A stretch of 64,000 nucleotides of DNA from Mycolicibacterium iranicum (GTDB taxonomy: Bacteria > Actinomycetota > Actinomycetes > Mycobacteriales > Mycobacteriaceae), in contig NZ_LQPC01000051.1 in NCBI RefSeq assembly GCF_002101705.1, forward strand, positions 1-64,000. The letters run 5' to 3'. Below are positions 25,401 to 35,209 of the stretch, in pieces (position 1 is the stretch's first letter; each line of letters opens with the position of its first letter). Both the position numbers and the translations under genes were made by a program. The notes under the pieces are model-generated. The model saw only the letters and a list, made by a program, of their open reading frames with translations, was not told the DNA's origin and ran no database searches.

Positions 25401-26228
25401 CTAGCCTGCGGCGTTTTCGCGCGGCTTGCGCGCGATCACCTTGCCTGCCACGGTGCCGCCGTCGACGGGCAGCACGATCCCGGTCACGTAGCGAGAGCGG
25501 TCCGTCGCGAGATACAGCGCGGCCTCCGCGACGTCGTCCGCGGTGCCCTCGCGCTTGAGGGGCCTGTCGTCGCGCATCTGCTGACGGATCCGCGCTTCGA
25601 AGCGCTCCAGCCGCTCGCGATTCTCGTCCGTCGCCGATGTCGCCAGAATGGGCGTCGGAATGTTGCCTGGCGCAAGGCAGTTGACCCGGACGTCGTAGTG
25701 GGCGAGCTCGATGGCCGCGCACTTGGTGAAGTGAATGATGGCGGCCTTGGACGCCCGGTAGGTCGATACGCCGCCTCCGGCCTGAATGCCGCCGATCGAG
25801 CCGAGGTTGATGATCGATCCGCCCCCGTAGTCAGCCATGTGCCGCGCGGCGTCACGCGTGCCTGCCATGAGGCCGAGGAGGTTCACGCGCATGACGCGGT
25901 CGAACTCCTCGAAGTCCTCGTGGAAGAGTCCCTTGCGCAGCGGGCTGGAGATACCGGCGTTGTTCACCATCACATCCAGACCGCCGAAGGTCGAGACCGC
26001 CGCCTCGACCAGCTCGGCGACCTGGGCCTGCTCCCCGACATCGGTGTGCCGGTACACGACTTTCGCCCCGGTCGAATCGAGCTCGCCCACCAGCCCTTCA
26101 CCGAGGTCGTCGCGAACGTCGGCCACCAAGACGCGTGCGCCTTCGGCGGCGAATCTTTCGGCGATCCCGCGGCCGATACCTGATGCACCACCCGTAACGA
26201 TCGCAACCTTGCCGGCCAGTTCAGTCAT
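25401..26228 (-). CDS. SDR-family oxidoreductase
   Basis: A 275-residue classical SDR. TGGASGIGRGIAERF is the cofactor motif, with NNAG, catalytic Ser in NLGSIGGIQ, and YRASK as Y-x3-K. ATG 26228 has a GGAGGGATCGCCG site and overlaps the hydrolase stop by 8 bases. Family members with this VNCLAPGNIPTPI pattern act on hydroxy or dihydrodiol compounds. It is the last gene of the upper operon part before the TetR gene. Confidence 0.88.
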   Translation of the reverse strand: MTELAGKVAIVTGGASGIGRGIAERFAAEGARVLVADVRDDLGEGLVGELDSTGAKVVYRHTDVGEQAQVAELVEAAVSTFGGLDVMVNNAGISSPLRKGLFHEDFEEFDRVMRVNLLGLMAGTRDAARHMADYGGGSIINLGSIGGIQAGGGVSTYRASKAAIIHFTKCAAIELAHYDVRVNCLAPGNIPTPILATSATDENRERLERFEARIRQQMRDDRPLKREGTADDVAEAALYLATDRSRYVTGIVLPVDGGTVAGKVIARKPRENAAG

Positions 26229-27051
26229 CGGCGATCCCTCCAAGAAAATCCAGCAGAAGTTCGTTGGCGATCTCCGGCTGTTCGATCTGCGGGCAGTGCC
26301 CGGCTCCGTCGATCACCGCCGATCGACCGTGTTTGATCTGACCGGCTATCTCGGCCGCCCAGCCCGCCGGCAGCAGCTTGTCCTGCCCGCCTTCCACCAC
26401 CAACGTGGGTACCGTTATCCGGTCATAGGCGCGCACGCTGCTGGGAGAGGCGGGGGGTTCGAGACCCGGGCGGCGAAACCTGGCTGCCGCCAGGGACTCC
26501 CACGCCCCCGGCGCGATACTCGACTCGTAGCGTCTCCGCACGTAGTGGTCGTCCCTTGGATAGGAATCGTCGGCGAACAGCGCGGTGACGATGCGGCGCA
26601 TTCCTTCGAAGGTGGCGTCGTAGTCGTAAAGGGCACTGACGTGTTCGTTCCGCTGGATCGCGCCGCCACCGCAGATCGCGACGAGACTGCGAACCGGCAG
26701 CACCGGATCGTCAGACGTGGCGTCGACCAGGAGATTGATCGCACCCATGGAGTTTCCGACGAAATGGGCAGACGTCACGCCCATCGCATCGCAGAAGCGG
26801 GCGATGTGCCTGATGCGCATGCCACGACCATCGGTGAAATCCACGACTTTGGCCGAGTCGCCGAAGCCCAGCATGTCCGGCGCCAGCACGCGGTAGCGCT
26901 GCGCCAGTGCGCCGACTGTGTGCTCCCACCCGATCCTGGCATTGGCACCGAACTCACCGCCGTGCAGCAGGACGACCGGATCTCCCTGTCCCGCTTCGAG
27001 ATAACCGGTGGTCAGTCCGTCGATCAGCACAGAATTGGACTCGAACGTCAC
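26221..27051 (-). CDS. alpha/beta hydrolase
   Basis: A 276-residue alpha/beta-hydrolase. LLHGGEFGANA gives the oxyanion hole, VGNSMGAIN the nucleophile Ser, GGQDKLLP the acid Asp and GAGHCPQIE the His. The sequence resembles C-C bond hydrolases of meta-cleavage pathways (MhpC, BphD, HsaD), and a second such gene, mhpC, heads this run. GTG 27051 is four bases after the FMN reductase stop. It may act on a second ring-opened intermediate. Confidence 0.86.
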   Translation of the reverse strand: MTFESNSVLIDGLTTGYLEAGQGDPVVLLHGGEFGANARIGWEHTVGALAQRYRVLAPDMLGFGDSAKVVDFTDGRGMRIRHIARFCDAMGVTSAHFVGNSMGAINLLVDATSDDPVLPVRSLVAICGGGAIQRNEHVSALYDYDATFEGMRRIVTALFADDSYPRDDHYVRRRYESSIAPGAWESLAAARFRRPGLEPPASPSSVRAYDRITVPTLVVEGGQDKLLPAGWAAEIAGQIKHGRSAVIDGAGHCPQIEQPEIANELLLDFLGGIADD

Positions 27052-27055
27052 GCTC

Positions 27056-27658
27056 TCACGTCGTTTCCCTGTTCGTCTGAGCGAAGGCCAGAACCTGACT
27101 CGCCAGCAATTCCAGTTGGTTCGCGACGGCCTTACCCTGGTCGGTGTCGGCGAGAGCACCAGAAGAATCCCAGATCGGGTCGGCCGAGTTGATCGCCACC
27201 CCCAGCGGTGTCGGCCACGCCCGTAGGGCATGACCGATGCTGCGCAACTGCGTCAGGGTGCCCACCGCGGCCTGCCAACCGTATGCACAGCTGATGCAAC
27301 CCCAGGGGGTGTTGTCCAGATACACCCGCGGATCCTCGCGAAGGTCTTCGATGTAGTCGAGCGCATTCTTCACCAGTCCGGACACCGCCCCGTGATAGCC
27401 GGGCGAACCGACGACGACGGCATCGGCGTCCCGCAGTGTCTTGACCAATTCCAGCGCGCGCGGCGTGCGTTCGAGCTCATGCGGGGCATACATCGGCAGA
27501 TCGAGTTCTTCGGCGGCGAACAGTCGGGTTCGCCCGCCCTGTTTCTCGACCGCCTCCAGGCAGTAACGCAGCGCCCGCTCGGTCGACGAGTTGGCCCGCA
27601 GTGTTCCGCCGAGACCGACGATGAACGGTTGGTTGGTACTGGTCACTTCACCACTCAC
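27056..27658 (-). CDS. NADPH-dependent FMN reductase-family flavoprotein
   Basis: A 200-residue flavodoxin-like protein. GLGGTLRANSSTERAL is the phosphate-binding loop and SPGYHGAVSGLVKNALDYI is the flavin ring-binding segment of the NADPH-dependent FMN reductase family. It probably supplies reduced flavin to the LLM monooxygenase encoded four genes upstream. The GTG start overlaps the upstream stop as GTGA. Confidence 0.86.
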   Translation of the reverse strand: MSGEVTSTNQPFIVGLGGTLRANSSTERALRYCLEAVEKQGGRTRLFAAEELDLPMYAPHELERTPRALELVKTLRDADAVVVGSPGYHGAVSGLVKNALDYIEDLREDPRVYLDNTPWGCISCAYGWQAAVGTLTQLRSIGHALRAWPTPLGVAINSADPIWDSSGALADTDQGKAVANQLELLASQVLAFAQTNRETT

Positions 27659-28653
27659 TTGATCGCAATCGGACTGACAGGTGCGCCCACCGCGCCCACC
27701 ACCTTCAGTGGCGGTGCGACGAGCTGAAATTCATAGATGCCATCGGCGGCACAGTCAGCGGCCAGCGGCCCGAGATCCCAGTACTCACCCAGCATCAGGC
27801 CCATGTCACGCAGGCACAGCATGTGCATCGGCAAGAAGGTTCCCTCGACCCCGTTGGCCGGGTTGGGATCCTCGACCATCAGGTTGTCGGCAGCCACCGC
27901 TGCCACCTCGTGCCGGTGCAGCCATGATGCGCACGTCCAATGCAGACCCGAGCCGGCTTCACCACCGTCACCGGTCGTCAGGAAGCGCGTCCACCATCCG
28001 GTGTGCACGACGACGATATCCCCGGAACGGATCTCGACCTTCTGCGCGGCCACGATCTCGTCGAGCTCGTCCGGCGTGATCGGATCGCCGGGCTCGCAGA
28101 AGATGTCGGCGCCGCGATGAGCCACCACATCGAGCAGAACACCGCGCGATGTAATGCCCTTCGCGTCGACCTTCTCGATGCCGAGATGGTAGGCACCGAA
28201 GCTTGTCACCGAGTCCGCCGGAAAACCGTTGTACAGCTTGTCCTCGTAATAGACGTGCGACAGCGCGTCCCACTGGGTGGCCGCCTGCAGGGGCATGACG
28301 ATGAGGTCGTCGTTGAAGCGGAACGGGTTGTCGGCGAAGAACGCGCTGACATCGGAGGCCACCGCGTTGCGGAGCCAGTCGGGGCCGTACCGGACCAGGG
28401 TCGAGGCATCGCCGCCGTCGACGGTCATCACGTGCACGGGGTTCTGCCGGAACTTGAACGCGCCCTGCGGTCCTGCTGAGCTGAAATCACCACCGAGGGT
28501 GATGACCTTGCCCTGCTTGACCAGACCGGCCGCTTCGGCGACCTTCTGCGGCGTGATGAAGTTGAGGGTCCCGAGCTCATCGTCGTCGCCCCACCGTCCC
28601 CAGTTGCGAAGCTCGTCCGCGGCCTTGCGGAAGTCGCTCATGGTGCCGGTCAT
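27655..28653 (-). CDS. cyclase-family protein (kynurenine formamidase-like)
   Basis: A 332-residue member of PF04199. Typical blocks are WDALSHVYYEDKLYNG (the family has HxxxDxH-type metal ligands here), GVLLDVVAHRGADIF and IRSGDIVVVHTGWW. Members hydrolyse amides, lactones or cyclic ketones, including kynurenine formamidase and isatin hydrolase. In this setting it may open a lactone formed by a Baeyer-Villiger-type LLM reaction. AAGGATCCGAC precedes ATG 28653, which shares ATGA with the SDR gene. Confidence 0.85.
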   Translation of the reverse strand: MTGTMSDFRKAADELRNWGRWGDDDELGTLNFITPQKVAEAAGLVKQGKVITLGGDFSSAGPQGAFKFRQNPVHVMTVDGGDASTLVRYGPDWLRNAVASDVSAFFADNPFRFNDDLIVMPLQAATQWDALSHVYYEDKLYNGFPADSVTSFGAYHLGIEKVDAKGITSRGVLLDVVAHRGADIFCEPGDPITPDELDEIVAAQKVEIRSGDIVVVHTGWWTRFLTTGDGGEAGSGLHWTCASWLHRHEVAAVAADNLMVEDPNPANGVEGTFLPMHMLCLRDMGLMLGEYWDLGPLAADCAADGIYEFQLVAPPLKVVGAVGAPVSPIAIK

Positions 28654-29489
28654 GTCGGATCCTTTGCTTGTCGCCGGTCTGCCAGATCACCGAAGACGCG
28701 TTCGGCGACCGATCCGCCGTCCACCCAGATGACGTGGCCGGTGATGTGTTTGGCGGCTGAGCTGTTCAGGAACGCCAGCACACTGGCCTGTTCGTCGGCG
28801 TCGGCGTGACGGCCCAGAGGGTTCTGGAAGGAGTCGAGAAACTCCTGACCGTAGGCGCTTCTGAGCTGGTCGAGGATCGGGGTGTCCGTCACACCCGGCG
28901 CAGTGCAGTTGATCCGAATCCCTCTGGCCCCCAACGCGGTGACGGTGCGCATGCCGTAGAGAATGGTGGCCTCCTTGGAGAGGCGGTAACCCCCGTCGGC
29001 GAGTGCTTCGGGATTGCGGTGACACCACTCGATGCCGTCGCTGAATGACTGGGTCTCCAGTAAGCCCAGTGTCACCGGCGCATTGGCAAGATACTGCGAC
29101 GCCGCCAACGACGACACATTGGCGATCGCCGAACCTGACGGCATCAGAGGGGTGATCGCCTCGGTGAACCTCCTGGTGCCCAGGAAGTTGATCCTGACGA
29201 CCCGTAGCGGATCCTTGATGCCCGACGACACCCCGGCGACGTTGAACAACGCATCGACCGGACCCTCGACTGCAGCCGCCACATCAGCGATCGACTCCTC
29301 GTCGGCCAGGTCGATGGCATGGAATCCGGCAACCCTCAGATCTGGTGCCGGAGGCCGGACGTCGAGGCCGACCACGTCGGCCCCGAGCCCGCCCAGCAGT
29401 CTCACCAGTGCCGCACCGATACCCGACGCGCAGCCGGTCACGATCACGCGCCTGCCGTCGTAGCGGAACAGTTCGTCGATCTGCGCCAC
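28650..29489 (-). CDS. SDR-family oxidoreductase
   Basis: A 279-residue SDR related to 3-alpha-hydroxysteroid dehydrogenase. VTGCASGIGAALVRLLGGLGADVVGLDV is the cofactor region, NVAG replaces NNAG, Ser is in NVSSLAA and YRLSK gives Y-x3-K. An insertion (residues about 135-160) before the Tyr is typical of the 3-alpha-HSD/carveol-dehydrogenase-like group. It follows the LLM gene by 15 bases. An alicyclic alcohol is a reasonable substrate class. Confidence 0.86.
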   Translation of the reverse strand: MAQIDELFRYDGRRVIVTGCASGIGAALVRLLGGLGADVVGLDVRPPAPDLRVAGFHAIDLADEESIADVAAAVEGPVDALFNVAGVSSGIKDPLRVVRINFLGTRRFTEAITPLMPSGSAIANVSSLAASQYLANAPVTLGLLETQSFSDGIEWCHRNPEALADGGYRLSKEATILYGMRTVTALGARGIRINCTAPGVTDTPILDQLRSAYGQEFLDSFQNPLGRHADADEQASVLAFLNSSAAKHITGHVIWVDGGSVAERVFGDLADRRQAKDPT

Positions 29490-29504
29490 GGTCGTGAGTG
29501 TCGC

Positions 29505-30824
29505 TCAGCCCGCAGCTTCTTTGGCTGCTTTCGCATCCTTTTCCGCCTGCGCGGCCTTGACGCGGCCCTCGTTGATCTCGGCCATGGCCTCTGGGATCTC
29601 GCCGGCGGTGAACTTTCCACCTTTGCCGGTGGGCAACCCGCCGAACGCGTAGGTCTCGTCGAACAGCGGTGCATCCCAATCGTGGCGGCGTGCCTCGACC
29701 TTCTCGATCACCGGTTCGAGACGTTTGGCCTTGTCCTTGACCGCCTTCTCGTCGCGTTCGATGAACTCAGGCAGAATCTCCCTGCCCATGATCTCGATGG
29801 ACTCCATCGTGCCTTCGTGACTGCGCGGGTTGAGGAGCAGGATGATCTCGTCGACACCGCTGGCCTCGTAGCCGCGCAGGAACTCTCGCACGGTGTCAGG
29901 TGAGCCGATCGCGCCGCGGCCTGGACCGTAGGCCAGGGTCGGATCCTCCTTGACCGCGTCCCGGTACAGCTCCCACACGCCGGTGCGCCCGGGTGTGTGC
30001 ATACCGGTCAGGTAGTAGTGCATGATGCCGAACGAGAAGAACCCGCCGCCGATGCCGAGCCGCTTGAGCGCTTCCTCGTCAGTCTTGGCCACCATCATCG
30101 ACAGGTCGCCGCCGATGGCGAGCAGGTTCGGGTTGATCGCCGGCGTGATCGGCGTGCCCTTCTCCTCGAAGTCCCTGTAGTAGCCGTCGACACGGTCTTT
30201 GAGCGCTTCCGGGCCGGTGTAGGCGAAACTCAGTGCGCCGATGGCTTTCTCGGCGGCCATGCCGACCGAGGACGGGCGGGTGCAGGCGACCCAGACCGGC
30301 GGGTGCGGGCTCTGCAGGGGCTTGGGGATGACGTTGCGTGCCGGCATCTCGACGTGCTCGCCCTTGAAGCCGGTGAACGGCGCCTCCGTCATACAGCGGA
30401 TCGAGACCTCAAGGGCCTCCTCCCACATGGTGCGTTTGTCGGCGGGATCGATGTTGAAGCCGCCGAGCTCAGCGACCGACGACCCTTCTCCGGTGCCGAA
30501 CTCGACGCGACCGTTGGACAGGTGGTCCAAGGTGGCGACCCGCTCGGCGATACGCGCCGGGTGGTTGATGGGCGGCGGCAGATGCATGACGCCGAAACCG
30601 AGCCGAATGTTCTTGGTGCGCTGGCTCGCCGCGGCCAGGAACATCTCCGGCGCGGTCGAATGGCAGTACTCCTCGAGGAAGTGGTGCTCGGTCAGCCACA
30701 CCGTGGAGAAGCCCGCCTTGTCGGCGAGTTCGACCTCGTCCAGACCATGCTGGAACAGCTGGTGTTCGTCGTCCTCCCCCCACGGGCGTGGCAGCGGGAA
30801 CTCGTAGAACAGAGAGATTTTCAT
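29505..30824 (-). CDS. LLM-class flavin-dependent monooxygenase
   Basis: A 439-residue luciferase-like protein. FSTVWLTEHHFLEEY and GRVEFGTGEGSS are family blocks. The EHHF segment is typical of bacterial luciferase-like FMN monooxygenases, so FMN is more likely than F420. A C-terminal extension from about residue 365 is rich in Lys, Glu and Ala (AKRLEPVIEKVEARR... EKDAKAAKEAAG) and may form a coiled helix. A strong AAGGAGGTAACC site precedes the ATG. The FMN reductase gene of the same run is the likely flavin source. Baeyer-Villiger oxidation is possible. Confidence 0.88.
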   Translation of the reverse strand: MKISLFYEFPLPRPWGEDDEHQLFQHGLDEVELADKAGFSTVWLTEHHFLEEYCHSTAPEMFLAAASQRTKNIRLGFGVMHLPPPINHPARIAERVATLDHLSNGRVEFGTGEGSSVAELGGFNIDPADKRTMWEEALEVSIRCMTEAPFTGFKGEHVEMPARNVIPKPLQSPHPPVWVACTRPSSVGMAAEKAIGALSFAYTGPEALKDRVDGYYRDFEEKGTPITPAINPNLLAIGGDLSMMVAKTDEEALKRLGIGGGFFSFGIMHYYLTGMHTPGRTGVWELYRDAVKEDPTLAYGPGRGAIGSPDTVREFLRGYEASGVDEIILLLNPRSHEGTMESIEIMGREILPEFIERDEKAVKDKAKRLEPVIEKVEARRHDWDAPLFDETYAFGGLPTGKGGKFTAGEIPEAMAEINEGRVKAAQAEKDAKAAKEAAG

Positions 30825-32626
30825 TGCTGGTTACCTCCTTGAAGTTTCAGGGCTGTCGATGCTTGAGATGTGGTGGCCGGGGAGGCGGTGTGCGACTCGG
30901 CGATGTGCTTTGCCGCGACGTACCCGAAGGCCATCGCCGGTCCGATGGTGGCGCCCGCACCCGCGTAGCTACGGCCCATCACCGCGGCCGACACATTGCC
31001 CACGGCATAAAGCCCGTCGATCACGGTGTCATCGGGGCGCAGCACCCGGGCGAACTCATCGGTGCGCAACCCGCCCGACGTGCCGAGGTCGCCGAGAATG
31101 ATCTGGAAGGCGTAGTAGGGCGGCTTGCCGAGCGGATAAAGGTTGGGGTTCGGCAGAGTCTGGTCGCCGTAATAGTTGTCATAGGCACTGTCGCCGCGAT
31201 TGAAGTCGTCGTCGTGGCCCGTGCGCGCCAGCGCGTTGAAACGTTCGGCGGTCTTACGCAGTTCGTCTCCGGGGACGCCGATCTCGCGTGCCAGCTCCTC
31301 CCAGCTCCCGCCGGTCTTGACAACACCCGATTCGAGCCACGCCTGCGGCACCTTTCTGCCGGTCGGGACTGGCGCGAACGGCACCTTGGGGATCGGCAGA
31401 TGCCCGCCGACCACGTAGCGGTGAAACGACCGAATGTCGGTGATCAGCCAGCACGGGATATGGGTGACACCCGAACGCTCACCCTCGATCATGGCGTGGG
31501 CGAAGTCCATGTAGGGCGCCGCCTCGTTGATGAATCGCTTGCCGGCTCCGTTGACGATGAACTGTGCGGGCATCATCCGCTCGTTCAGCATGAACTGCAA
31601 ACGGCCGTCCGGCCAGCAGATCGCGGGGAACCACCAGGCCTCGTCGAGGAGTTCGGTGGCTCCGCCCACCTTCTCCCCCGCTCTGATCCCGTCGCCCATG
31701 GCCGCCGGATTGCCGAAACTCCAGTCTGTTCCGGGCCCGGCCAGCTCGGCGACGCGGGCGAGCTCTGGTAGATGCTCCAGCCGCCAAGCCATGTCGTGGT
31801 CGAAGCCACCGCTGGCCAGTACGACACCACGCGTGGCGTGGATGCGCAACGGTCGCCCGTCCTTCTCGACCACCGCACCGATCACCCGTGCCTCGGGTGA
31901 GTCGCTGTCGGTGATCAACTCCGTCATCGGGGCGTTCAACCACAACGGGATGTTCTGCTGCCTCATCGCGAGCCGCAATCGTGCGGAAAGGGACTGCCCG
32001 ATGGCAGCCATTCGGTCGCCGAACACCCGTGCCCGGAACATTCTCCAAATCAGTTTCACGAGAACGGCTTTGCCCCGCCAGGATTGGCGCACCTGATAGA
32101 ACAGGCGAAGATCTTTCGGTGCGAACCAGATTCCCCGCGGAGCCAGAGCGAGCGGCGCGAGCAGATTTTGTTCCTCGTCGCCGAGCTTGCGCAGGTCGAT
32201 CTCGGGGACGTTGATCGTGCTGCCGAGGGCTGAGCCACCCGGCAATTCCGGGTAGTAGTCGGCGTATCCTGGCTTCCAGACGAATTCCAGCCAGGGACTG
32301 ATCTTTTCGAGAAACTCCATCATCTCGGGTGCAGCATCGACATACTTGCGCAGCCGCGCGTCGGTAACCAAGCCTGCGGTGATCTCCTTGAGATAAGCGA
32401 ACACCGCATCGGGATCGGGTACGTGACCTTCCCTGCGCTGCGACGGAGCTCCCGGTACCCAGATTCCACCGCCCGACAGTGCCGTGGAGCCACCGAACCT
32501 CGCAGACTTCTCCACCAGCAGGGTGTCGAGGCCCTCGGCATCTGCGGCCAGGGCGGCGGTCATCCCGCCACCACCGGAGCCGACGATCAGGACCTCGACG
32601 ACATGGTCAAAGCTATGCGCCGTCAT
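30821..32626 (-). CDS. KstD-like FAD-dependent dehydrogenase
   Basis: A 601-residue flavoprotein of the 3-ketosteroid delta1-dehydrogenase/fumarate reductase family. [17 protein letters not shown] at the N terminus binds [18 protein letters not shown] follows, and [14 protein letters not shown] and [19 protein letters not shown] are the C-terminal KstD blocks. It would desaturate a cyclic ketone next to the carbonyl. Placed next to mhpB and mhpA, it may aromatise a cyclohexenone ring to a phenol. The start at 32626 shares ATGA with the mhpB stop. Confidence 0.88.
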   Translation of the reverse strand: MTAHSFDHVVEVLIVGSGGGGMTAALAADAEGLDTLLVEKSARFGGSTALSGGGIWVPGAPSQRREGHVPDPDAVFAYLKEITAGLVTDARLRKYVDAAPEMMEFLEKISPWLEFVWKPGYADYYPELPGGSALGSTINVPEIDLRKLGDEEQNLLAPLALAPRGIWFAPKDLRLFYQVRQSWRGKAVLVKLIWRMFRARVFGDRMAAIGQSLSARLRLAMRQQNIPLWLNAPMTELITDSDSPEARVIGAVVEKDGRPLRIHATRGVVLASGGFDHDMAWRLEHLPELARVAELAGPGTDWSFGNPAAMGDGIRAGEKVGGATELLDEAWWFPAICWPDGRLQFMLNERMMPAQFIVNGAGKRFINEAAPYMDFAHAMIEGERSGVTHIPCWLITDIRSFHRYVVGGHLPIPKVPFAPVPTGRKVPQAWLESGVVKTGGSWEELAREIGVPGDELRKTAERFNALARTGHDDDFNRGDSAYDNYYGDQTLPNPNLYPLGKPPYYAFQIILGDLGTSGGLRTDEFARVLRPDDTVIDGLYAVGNVSAAVMGRSYAGAGATIGPAMAFGYVAAKHIAESHTASPATTSQASTALKLQGGNQQ

Positions 32627-33570
32627 CGGCACACCGCCGTTCTGATGGCGAACCCTGCGATCAATTGCGGTGCGGCACGGTAGAACCGGCTGTCCGTCTG
32701 GTAGTCGCCCTGGGTGGCCAAGACCGAGAAAGCCGCCACCCAGGTCCTGACCTCATGCGCGGAGTTTCCCGCCTGCGCCGCGATCCACCCGTTGTCCCAA
32801 ACATCCACCTCTGCCAGGCGGCCGGTGTCGAGAAGATCCAGGAAGGCGCGGTCCCAGTCGGGGTTGAGTGGAGCGAGTCCGCCCTGCCCCGAGGCGAATT
32901 CGCGGGCCGCTTCGATCACGGCCGTCTGGCGGGCCTGCCGCTGTTCTGCGCTCATCGGGGCGCCGTGCACAATTCGCTCCAGCGCCGCCGGTGGCGCGGT
33001 GGCCAGCGTCGGCACCGGCGGGTCGTGGGACAGCCCGCCGGACCCGACGACCAGAACCCGCTTGCCGAGGGTCGCGAGATAGGCGCCGACGGCCGTACCG
33101 AGGGCTCGCACCCGCCTGAGCGGTCCCAGGGGCGTGGCCACCGAATTGATGAACACCGGGATCACAGGCTTGGCCGTGGCGTCACCGAAGAGTTTCTGCA
33201 GCGGCTGGACGGTTCCGTGGTCGACGTCCATCGCCGCTGAGATCGCGATGTCCACGTCGGCGTCGAGAACGGCGCCGGCGCAGTCGGTGGCCAGATCAGC
33301 GGGCACGTTGAGCGGCCCCTTGTGAGTGCCGTAGTCTCCTACCCCCTGCGCCGCGGTACCGATACAGAACGGTGGCATCGCCCGGTAGAAGAACCCGTTG
33401 TAGTGGTCGGGTGAGAAGGTTACGACAAGCTCCGGGTCGAAAGCAGCGACGAAGTCCCTGGCGATCGCTATCGCACCGTCGATGTCATCAAGGAGTTCCT
33501 GTGACGGTCCCGGAAGGTTCAGCAGCGGGCTGTGCGACATGCAGCACAGCGCTATCTCGCTCTGGGCCAT
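32623..33570 (-). CDS. mhpB: 3-(2,3-dihydroxyphenyl)propionate 1,2-dioxygenase-like extradiol dioxygenase
   Basis: A 315-residue class III (LigB-type) extradiol dioxygenase, nearly the length of E. coli MhpB. Shared blocks include [40 protein letters not shown] with the catalytic His, [11 protein letters not shown] and [12 protein letters not shown]. It cleaves a catechol carrying a short acid side chain next to the hydroxyls using ferrous iron. The ATG has GAGGAGGATC upstream. Its first 83 bases are also the coding end of mhpA in another frame. The exact substrate may be larger than dihydroxyphenylpropionate. Confidence 0.9.
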   Translation of the reverse strand: MAQSEIALCCMSHSPLLNLPGPSQELLDDIDGAIAIARDFVAAFDPELVVTFSPDHYNGFFYRAMPPFCIGTAAQGVGDYGTHKGPLNVPADLATDCAGAVLDADVDIAISAAMDVDHGTVQPLQKLFGDATAKPVIPVFINSVATPLGPLRRVRALGTAVGAYLATLGKRVLVVGSGGLSHDPPVPTLATAPPAALERIVHGAPMSAEQRQARQTAVIEAAREFASGQGGLAPLNPDWDRAFLDLLDTGRLAEVDVWDNGWIAAQAGNSAHEVRTWVAAFSVLATQGDYQTDSRFYRAAPQLIAGFAIRTAVCR

Positions 33571-35209
33571 GAGAATCCGATCCTCCTCCCTGTCGAGGTG
33601 TCGCGTTCAGATGCAGCGCCAAAAACAGCGCCGTCGAGACCTCCGGTGCGCGCTGGGCGATGCAGGCGCTCGCGATGCAGCGGTCGGGGCGTATGAAAAG
33701 TACCGAATCGGTGTAGACGTCGAACCACGCCTTGAGTGCGCCGGTCCGGTCGCCGACGACGGCCACATCGGGGTCGTCGTGGCCCGGCCAGTGCAGCTGC
33801 GTCATCGGTCTGGCTTCGATGAAGTTGGCCCCCAGCGCTTTCCATTGTTCGAATGCGTCCTGGCCGAGAACCGCACGCAGATTGTTGCTCCAACACAGGA
33901 TCGCGAAGCCGGGCCCGAGCACGTCGTCGAGGAGGACGTTCTGGTTGTCGCGGAGGTCCACGCGAGGCTGGATGAACAGGGTCCCGGTGGGTGAGTTCGG
34001 AGCCGCATGCTCGCCATGGTGCACCGCGCCCTGCTGATAACGGGGCATCGGCTTGAACCGCATCTCGAGCACGTAGCGCTTGAGTGTCGGCACCGCTGAT
34101 GCGGCGTGGATGATGCGGTCGCGCAACGCGGCCACTTTCGTGTTGGTCGGGGAGATAACGCGTCCGACCATCGTGGACAGGTCGATCATTGCGCGGGCAT
34201 GTTTGCGGCGTTCGATGTCGTAGGAGTCCAACAGTGCCGCCCCGGCCTTGCCGGTGACCACCGCGGCCAGTTTCCAACCCAGGTTCGCAGCGTCGCGGAT
34301 ACCGCTGTTGTAGCCCTGGCCCTGCCACACGGGCATCAGGTGGGCTGCGTCGCCGGCCAGCATCAGCCGACCTTCGCGGAAGGATGCGGCGATGCGGGAA
34401 TGGTGCGTGTAGACACGATGACGGATCATGTCGACCCGCTCCGGATACGGAATCAGCTGCGCCAGCATCTTTCTGACGAACGCCGGGTCGTCGGCCTCTT
34501 CATCGGTCTCGTCGGGATGGATCATGAACTCGAAGCGCCGAATGCCGTGCGCGATCGCGATCGAGACGTAGGGACGCCTGGGGTCGGCGCCGACCTCACT
34601 GTTGGGATGGCCGAGGGGGTCGTTGGCGATGTCGACGACGAGCCAGCGTGTCGACGACGTCGTGCCGTCGAACGACACTCCCATCAGACGCCGGGTCGCG
34701 CTTCGGCCGCCGTCGCAGCCCACGACGTAGCGGCCGCGGACGGCGGGTTGTCCCCCGTCGAATTCGACGGTCACACCGTCGAACGTCTCGGAGCAGTTGT
34801 GCATCCGATGGCTGAACCGGACTTCCACGTGGTCGAACCGTTCCAGACCGCGGTACAGTTCTGCGTCGACCATGGGCTGGACGAAACCATTACGCTTCGG
34901 CCAGCCGAATCGCGCGTCAGGGGGCGCCATCTCGGCGAGTAGTTGCCGCTTGGCGTCGAAGAAGCGCAGGATCTGATTGGGGACCGTGTGTGGCAGGACG
35001 CGGTCGACCAGGCCGATCGCCTGGAAGGTGCGCAGCGATTCGTCGTCGAGCCCGACGCCGCGGGGATAGTCGATGAGCCTGTCCCGCTCGTCGACCACCA
35101 GGGTCCGAACACCCTGCAGACCAAGGATGTTCGCCAACGTCAGTCCTGCCGGCCCTGCGCCGACGATGACGACATCGACCTCTTCGATTCCGCCTCGCGA
35201 GGAAGTCAT
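33488..35209 (-). CDS. mhpA: 3-(3-hydroxyphenyl)propionate hydroxylase-like FAD monooxygenase
   Basis: A 573-residue flavoprotein hydroxylase. [19 protein letters not shown] binds [17 protein letters not shown] is the DG motif and [36 protein letters not shown] is the GD motif typical of MhpA. It hydroxylates a phenol ring ortho to the OH with NADH and oxygen. The chain ends 83 bases inside mhpB; the last 25 or so residues look unlike the family, so the tail may be recent read-through. The start shares ATGA with the mhpC stop. Confidence 0.88.
   Translation of the reverse strand: MTSSRGGIEEVDVVIVGAGPAGLTLANILGLQGVRTLVVDERDRLIDYPRGVGLDDESLRTFQAIGLVDRVLPHTVPNQILRFFDAKRQLLAEMAPPDARFGWPKRNGFVQPMVDAELYRGLERFDHVEVRFSHRMHNCSETFDGVTVEFDGGQPAVRGRYVVGCDGGRSATRRLMGVSFDGTTSSTRWLVVDIANDPLGHPNSEVGADPRRPYVSIAIAHGIRRFEFMIHPDETDEEADDPAFVRKMLAQLIPYPERVDMIRHRVYTHHSRIAASFREGRLMLAGDAAHLMPVWQGQGYNSGIRDAANLGWKLAAVVTGKAGAALLDSYDIERRKHARAMIDLSTMVGRVISPTNTKVAALRDRIIHAASAVPTLKRYVLEMRFKPMPRYQQGAVHHGEHAAPNSPTGTLFIQPRVDLRDNQNVLLDDVLGPGFAILCWSNNLRAVLGQDAFEQWKALGANFIEARPMTQLHWPGHDDPDVAVVGDRTGALKAWFDVYTDSVLFIRPDRCIASACIAQRAPEVSTALFLALHLNATPRQGGGSDSHGPERDSAVLHVAQPAAEPSGTVTGTP

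Noticed and set aside
33571-33585. GAGAATCCGATCCTC, one mismatch from the regulon operator
   Set aside because: It lies inside the mhpA coding region and its right half is the GAGGAGGATC ribosome site of mhpB, so the likeness is explained by the start signal and by coding.
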